Source: Streptomyces sp. NRRL S-118 (GTDB lineage Bacteria > Actinomycetota > Actinomycetes > Streptomycetales > Streptomycetaceae). From it: a stretch of 64,000 bases of DNA. The notes under the pieces were generated by a model, which was given only the letters and a program-made list of their open reading frames with translations, searched no databases and was not told where the DNA came from. The DNA lies in NCBI RefSeq assembly GCF_000716335.1, contig NZ_KL591004.1:184174-248173 (forward strand), written 5' to 3'. Position numbers and translations under genes: made by a program. This document shows positions 60,030 through 64,000 of the stretch, in pieces (the first letter of the stretch is position 1; the number at the start of each line of letters is the position of its first letter).

Positions 60030-60800
60030 TTGAGCAATTCCGCCGACTCTCCCGCAGAGCCCGCCCCGCGCCGCCCGTGGCGCCCGGTCCGGGTCCTCAC
60101 CGCCGGCGTCTTCGCGCTCGCCGGCCTGATCTTCGTCACCAGTTTCAACACCGCCAAGGGCACCAACATCCGCGAGGACGCCTCGCTGCTGAAGCTTTCC
60201 GACCTCATCCGCGAACGCAGCCACAAGAACGGCGAGCTGGACGAGTCGACGGCCGCCGTACGCGATGAGGTGGACGCCCTCGCCCGGCGCGACGACGGCT
60301 CCACCAAGGCGGAGGACGAGAAGCTCGGAGCCCTGGAGAAGGCCGCGGGCACCACCGCGGTCGCCGGCCAGGGCCTGACCGTCACCCTCAACGACGCCCC
60401 GCCCGACGCCCGTGCGGCCCCCGGCTACCCGGAGCCGCAGGCCAACGACCTGGTCATCCACCAGCAGGACCTCCAGGCGGTCGTCAACGCCCTGTGGAAG
60501 GGCGGCGCCGAGGGCATCCGCGTGATGGACCAGCGGCTGATCTCCACCAGCGCGGTCCGCTGCGTCGGCAACACCCTGATCCTCCAGGGCCGGGTCTACT
60601 CGCCGCCCTACAAGATCACGGCAGTGGGGGACAGCGGACGCCTCCGGCGGGCGCTGGAGGACTCGACGGCCATCCAGAACTACCTGCTGTACGTGAAGGC
60701 GTACGGGCTCGGCTGGAAAGTCGACGGGCACGAGGCGGTGACTCTGCCGGGCTACTCGGGCACAGTGGATCTCCACCACGCCAAGCCTGTGACCGACTAG
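60030..60800 (+). CDS. DUF881 family membrane-anchored protein
   Basis: The 256-residue protein has one N-terminal helix (PVRVLTAGVFALAGLIFVTS) and an extracellular DUF881 domain with a coiled segment (LLKLSDLIRERSHKNGELDE) and the conserved LTVTLNDAPPD ... VHQQDLQAVVNALWKGGAEG pattern (here VIHQQDLQ). It starts at TTG 60030 with AAGGAGATAAGGG upstream. Proteins of this family sit beside crgA in actinobacteria and may act in division or wall assembly. The sortase gene follows after 25 bp. Confidence 0.9.
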   Translation: MSNSADSPAEPAPRRPWRPVRVLTAGVFALAGLIFVTSFNTAKGTNIREDASLLKLSDLIRERSHKNGELDESTAAVRDEVDALARRDDGSTKAEDEKLGALEKAAGTTAVAGQGLTVTLNDAPPDARAAPGYPEPQANDLVIHQQDLQAVVNALWKGGAEGIRVMDQRLISTSAVRCVGNTLILQGRVYSPPYKITAVGDSGRLRRALEDSTAIQNYLLYVKAYGLGWKVDGHEAVTLPGYSGTVDLHHAKPVTD

Positions 60801-60825
60801 CTCCGCTTCCGGGGAGGGCGGGCCC

Positions 60826-61584
60826 GTGCGGCTGATCGTCAGGACCCTCAGCGAGCTCTGCATCACCGCCGGCGCGGTGATCCTGCTCTTCGTCGCCTAC
60901 GTGGTGCTCTGGACCGGCGTCGAGGCCCGGGACGCCGTGGCCGGCGAGATCCGGGCGCTGGAACTGCGATGGGCCGAGGCGCCGCCGGCCACCGGCCCGG
61001 CTGCCCCGCCGGTGCCGCCGCGCCCGGAGCCCTCCGCCTCCGCGCCCTCGGAGCCGTCCTCCGCGCCGTCGGCGGCGCCAGGGCTCTCCGGAGGGGCGCC
61101 TCCCGCGGCGTACGCGCCCGGGAAGCCGTTCGCCGTCATGTACATCCCCCGCTTCGGCGGCGCGTGGGACTGGCCCGTCCTCGAGGGCACCGGCGCCGGC
61201 ACCCTCAAGAAGGGGCTCGGCCACTACGCGGCCACGGCTCCGCTCGGCGGGACCGGGAACTTCGCGGTGGCCGGCCACCGCCGCACGTACGGCGACCCGT
61301 TCAAGGACTTCCCGCGGCTGCGCCCCGGCGACGCGGTGGTGCTGAACGACGGCACCACCTGGTTCACGTACCGCATCGCGCGGCAGCCCTACCGGACCGT
61401 GCCCTCCGACGTCGGCGTCGTCGACCCCGTACCGGCGAAGGCGGGCTTCGGCGGGCCGGGGCGGTACCTGACCCTCACCACCTGCGATCCGGAGTGGGGC
61501 AGCAGCCACCGGCTGATCGCCTGGGCGCGGCTGGAGGCCACACGGCCTGTGACGGAAGGCAAACCACCGGCTTTGGACAGCTGA
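60826..61584 (+). CDS. Class E sortase
   Basis: The 252-residue protein has an N-terminal membrane helix (CITAGAVILLFVAYVVLW), a Pro/Ser/Ala linker and a sortase domain. The catalytic His is in GNFAVAGHRRTYGDPF and the Cys in YLTLTTCDPEW (TLTTC), with a later Arg in SSHRLIAWARL. Class E sortases in actinobacteria cleave LAxTG signals and attach proteins to the wall. GTG 60826 is the start. It is the first of three sortase genes here. Confidence 0.93.
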   Translation: MRLIVRTLSELCITAGAVILLFVAYVVLWTGVEARDAVAGEIRALELRWAEAPPATGPAAPPVPPRPEPSASAPSEPSSAPSAAPGLSGGAPPAAYAPGKPFAVMYIPRFGGAWDWPVLEGTGAGTLKKGLGHYAATAPLGGTGNFAVAGHRRTYGDPFKDFPRLRPGDAVVLNDGTTWFTYRIARQPYRTVPSDVGVVDPVPAKAGFGGPGRYLTLTTCDPEWGSSHRLIAWARLEATRPVTEGKPPALDS

Positions 61585-61657
61585 CCCACCCGGGGGGTGC
61601 GGAGCCGTACTCTGGTGCGGTATCGAAGGGCATACGACGGAAGGACCAGCAGACGTC

Positions 61658-61819
61658 ATGTACGGCTGGATCTGGCGGCATCTGCCGGGCAACGCCTGGG
61701 TGCGGGCACTGACTTCGCTCGTGCTCGTGCTGGCGGTGGTCTACGTGCTCTTCCAGTACGTCTTCCCCTGGGCGGAGCCTCTGCTTCCGTTCAACGATGT
61801 GACGGTGGACGGTCAGTGA
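61658..61819 (+). CDS. Small one-helix membrane protein upstream of glutamine amidotransferase
   Basis: The 53-residue product starts MYGWIWRHLPGNAWVRAL, with a helix (LTSLVLVLAVVYVLFQYVF) and a short end, [12 protein letters not shown] 61658 follows GGAAGGA. Its TGA stop overlaps the next gene's GTG (GTGA), so translation of the two is coupled. It is probably a real, often unannotated, gene of this locus. Function is unknown. Confidence 0.75.
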   Translation: MYGWIWRHLPGNAWVRALTSLVLVLAVVYVLFQYVFPWAEPLLPFNDVTVDGQ

Positions 61820-62454
61820 GCGCACGCATTCTCGTCGTCGACAACTACGACAGCTTCGTCTTCAACCTGGTCCAGTACCTGTACCAGCTGGGCGCCGAGT
61901 GCGAGGTCCGGCGCAATGACCAGGTCGAGCTGAACCACGCCCAGGACGGCTTCGACGGCGTGCTGCTCTCGCCCGGGCCCGGAACGCCCGAGGAGGCCGG
62001 CGTCTGCGTCGACATGGTCCGCCACTGCGCCGACACCGGGGTCCCCGTCTTCGGCGTCTGCCTGGGCATGCAGTCCATGGCCGTGGCGTACGGCGGTGTC
62101 GTCGACCGCGCGCCCGAGCTGCTGCACGGCAAGACCTCGCCGGTCACGCACGAGGGCCGGGGCGTCTTCACCGGGCTGCCGTCACCCTTCACCGCCACCC
62201 GTTACCACTCGCTGGCCGCCGAGCCGGGCGACCTGCCCGCGGAGCTGGAGGTCACCGCGTGGACGGAGGACGGCATCATCATGGGGCTGCGCCACCGTGA
62301 GCTGGCCGTGGAAGGCGTGCAGTTCCACCCGGAGTCGGTGCTCACGGAGCACGGGCACCTGATGCTCGCCAACTGGCTCGAGCAGTGCGGCGACACCGGA
62401 GCGGTGGGCCGGTCGGCAGGGCTCGCGCCGGTGGTGGGCAAGGCCGTCGCGTGA
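61816..62454 (+). CDS. Glutamine amidotransferase, anthranilate/para-aminobenzoate synthase component II
   Basis: The 212-residue class I glutamine amidotransferase has the oxyanion segment [14 protein letters not shown], the nucleophile Cys in FGVCLGMQ and His/Glu in [13 protein letters not shown]. It provides ammonia for chorismate amination (TrpG/PabA type). No component I gene is nearby. It starts at the GTG that overlaps the small gene stop and ends in a GTGA overlap with the next sortase gene. Its position among sortase genes is conserved in Streptomyces. Confidence 0.92.
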   Translation: MSARILVVDNYDSFVFNLVQYLYQLGAECEVRRNDQVELNHAQDGFDGVLLSPGPGTPEEAGVCVDMVRHCADTGVPVFGVCLGMQSMAVAYGGVVDRAPELLHGKTSPVTHEGRGVFTGLPSPFTATRYHSLAAEPGDLPAELEVTAWTEDGIIMGLRHRELAVEGVQFHPESVLTEHGHLMLANWLEQCGDTGAVGRSAGLAPVVGKAVA

Positions 62455-63692
62455 CCTCCGCGCGCCCGGAGCACGGCGCGGGGGAGGAGGGGTCGCCCTG
62501 GTTCCGGGCGACGAACCTGCCGGAGCGGGAACCGGAGCCGGAGTACCCGTACTGGCAGAGCCCGGCCGCGCCGGAAGTTCCGTACGACGAGACGATGGCC
62601 CTCCGCACGCAGGAGGTGCGGCGAACGGTCGCCACGCAGGCCACTCCGGCGCCCGGCACCGAACCGGCCGGGACGGCCCCGGGTTCCAGGTCCATTCCGG
62701 GCTCCAGGTCCGCTGCGGACAACGGATCCGCTCCGGGCTCCGGGCCCACTCCGGACGACGGATCCGCTCCCGGCTCCAGGTCCGTGTCCCGGGCCGGGGC
62801 AGCGTCCGACGGACCCGTGCGGCCGACGGGCGGCCGCGCCGAGCGCCGCCGTGCGGCGGCGGCCAAGGGACGCGGCCGCCGCCGCGCGGGCAAGCACGCC
62901 CCGGGCGGCGCCGCGGCGGCGTCCTCGGCGTCCTCGGCGTCCTCGGTGGCCTCAGGGGCGTCCACCGCCCCCGAGCGGCCGATGACGCGCGTCGAGGCCC
63001 GGCGCGCCGCCCGCGCCCGCAAGGACAGTGTCGGTGTCGTCGCCAGCCGTGTGGTGGGCGAGCTGTTCATCACCTTCGGCGTCGTGATGCTGCTCTTCGT
63101 CACGTACCAGCTGTGGTGGACCAACGTCCGTGCCGGCCTGGAGGCCGACAAGGCCAAGAAGGGGATCGAGGAGGCATGGGCGGAGGGGCGCAAGCCCGGT
63201 GCGTTCGAGCCCGGCCAGGGCTTCGCGATCATGTACATCCCGAAGCTGGACGTCGTGGTGCCGATCGCCGAGGGCATCGACAAGGAGAAGGTCCTGGACC
63301 GCGGCATGGTCGGCCACTACGCCGAGGGCGCCCTGAAGACCGCCATGCCCTCAGACAAGCAGGGCAACTTCTCCGTCGCCGGCCACCGCAACACCCATGG
63401 CGAGCCGTTCCGCTACATCAACCGCCTGGTGCCGGGCGACCCGATCGTCGTCGAGACGCAGGACGCGTACTACACGTACGAGATGCACAGCATCCTGCCG
63501 CAGACCCCGCCCTCGAACATCTCGGTGATCCAGCCGGTGCCGCAGGGATCGGGCTTCTCCAAGCCCGGCCGCTACATCACGCTGACGACCTGTACGCCGG
63601 AGTTCACCAGTACGTATCGAATGATCGTGTGGGGCAAGATGGTCGAGGAACGCCCGCGCAGCAAGGGTAAACCGGACGCGCTCGTAGGCTGA
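62451..63692 (+). CDS. srtE1: Class E sortase with long N-terminal region (SrtE1-like)
   Basis: The 413-residue protein starts at GTG 62451, overlapping the amidotransferase stop. The first 180 residues are Pro/Ser/Gly-rich and basic, with short repeats (DDGSAPGSRS-like). A helix follows (LFITFGVVMLLFVTYQLWW), then the sortase domain with SVAGHRNTHGEPF (His), YITLTTCTPEF (Cys) and TYRMIVWGKM (Arg). In S. coelicolor two adjacent sortases near crgA, SrtE1 and SrtE2, anchor chaplins and are needed for aerial growth; by position this corresponds to SrtE1. Confidence 0.88.
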   Translation: MTSARPEHGAGEEGSPWFRATNLPEREPEPEYPYWQSPAAPEVPYDETMALRTQEVRRTVATQATPAPGTEPAGTAPGSRSIPGSRSAADNGSAPGSGPTPDDGSAPGSRSVSRAGAASDGPVRPTGGRAERRRAAAAKGRGRRRAGKHAPGGAAAASSASSASSVASGASTAPERPMTRVEARRAARARKDSVGVVASRVVGELFITFGVVMLLFVTYQLWWTNVRAGLEADKAKKGIEEAWAEGRKPGAFEPGQGFAIMYIPKLDVVVPIAEGIDKEKVLDRGMVGHYAEGALKTAMPSDKQGNFSVAGHRNTHGEPFRYINRLVPGDPIVVETQDAYYTYEMHSILPQTPPSNISVIQPVPQGSGFSKPGRYITLTTCTPEFTSTYRMIVWGKMVEERPRSKGKPDALVG

Positions 63693-63742
63693 CGAACGAC
63701 CCCCCGACTCCTCGACCTCGAACTCCAGACGGGACAGATGTA

Positions 63743-64000
63743 GTGGCACGTGCGCGCAGCCGGATCGCCGGCGTCATCAGTGTCTTCGGCGAACTGCTGA
63801 TCACCGCCGGTGTGCTGATGGGCCTGTTCGTCGTCTACTCGCTGTGGTGGACGAACGTCCTGGCCGACCGCGAGGCCGACAAGCAGGGCAGCCAGGTCCG
63901 CGACAAGTGGGCCTCCGGACCGGGCGCGCTGGACATGAAGGACGGCATCGGCTTCCTCCACGTACCGGCGATGAAGAACGGCGAGGTGCTGGTCAAGCAG
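63743..64000 (+). CDS. srtE2: Class E sortase, 5' part only (SrtE2-like)
   Basis: The first 86 codons are present; the rest lies beyond the window. The N-terminus MARARSRIAGVISVFGELL continues into a helix (ITAGVLMGLFVVYSLWWTN) very similar to that of the preceding sortase, then EADKQGSQVRDKWASG and FLHVPAM, the start of the sortase domain. The GTG at 63743 follows GGGACAG. By position it corresponds to SrtE2, the partner of SrtE1. Confidence 0.8.
   Translation, partial: MARARSRIAGVISVFGELLITAGVLMGLFVVYSLWWTNVLADREADKQGSQVRDKWASGPGALDMKDGIGFLHVPAMKNGEVLVKQ

Overview
This window is the replication-origin region of a high-GC actinobacterial chromosome, almost certainly Streptomyces or a very close relative. 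The gene order rplI-rpsR-ssb-rpsF ... parB-parA-rsmG-khpB-yidC-yidD-rnpA-rpmH-dnaA-oriC-dnaN-gnd-recF-dciA-gyrB-gyrA is the classic Streptomyces oriC neighbourhood. Frequent GTG starts, very GC-rich third codon positions, ParB-type centromere sites (core GTTTCACGTGAAAC), the short 6-phosphogluconate dehydrogenase inside the dnaN-recF interval, the DLW-39 micro-protein, CrgA and class E sortases all fit. I see no insertion sequence, prophage or CRISPR array.

Layout, left to right. 1-3.4 kb: a less conserved group (serine hydrolase cut by the window edge, a dienelactone-hydrolase-like protein without its nucleophile, a RibD/DHFR-like reductase, a small membrane protein). 3.5-8.7 kb: dnaB, a MATE transporter and the leftward rpsF-ssb-rpsR-rplI operon. 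8.9-19.9 kb: cell-envelope genes (FemX-like ligase with an alanine-racemase-like partner, a GT87-type mannosyltransferase, a bifunctional penicillin-binding protein) plus a PadR regulator, inositol-phosphate synthase and an MFS protein. 20-31.3 kb: leftward pcnA, then a rightward run of DUF6049-type secreted protein, MurJ flippase, pseudokinase, sigma-M, anti-sigma factor and the trxB-trxA thioredoxin system behind a near-perfect sigma-R promoter.

31.3-38.2 kb is read leftward away from the origin: a GNAT, parB, parA, rsmG, khpB/jag, yidC, yidD, rnpA, rpmH. dnaA is at 38.5-40.3 kb and oriC lies between dnaA and dnaN with about 17 DnaA-box-like 9-mers. Rightward from oriC come dnaN, gnd, recF, dciA, gyrB, gyrA, a DUF3566 membrane protein and tRNA-Ile. 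The 51.5-64 kb part holds DLW-39, a secreted membrane-anchored protein, a Ser/Thr kinase, an XRE-type regulator, tRNA-Ala, a RutE-like nitroreductase, small Streptomyces proteins, a cyclophilin, a rhomboid protease, crgA, a DUF881 protein, and three class E sortase genes interleaved with a glutamine amidotransferase gene.

Beyond the genes, the DNA carries a chromosome-organisation layer. Six perfect parS sites and one one-mismatch site all lie left of oriC; two are within coding sequence (each read as the peptide VSRET) and one sits at the centre of a perfect 48-bp palindrome. Perfect DnaA 9-mers (TTGTCCACA or TTATCCACA) lie outside oriC, upstream of dnaB, a glycosyltransferase gene, parA, dnaA and crgA, while none of the boxes I found inside oriC is a perfect match. 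These sites, the MurJ-linked pseudokinase, the racemase-like FemX partner and the possible rpsF leader switch are the most interesting observations.
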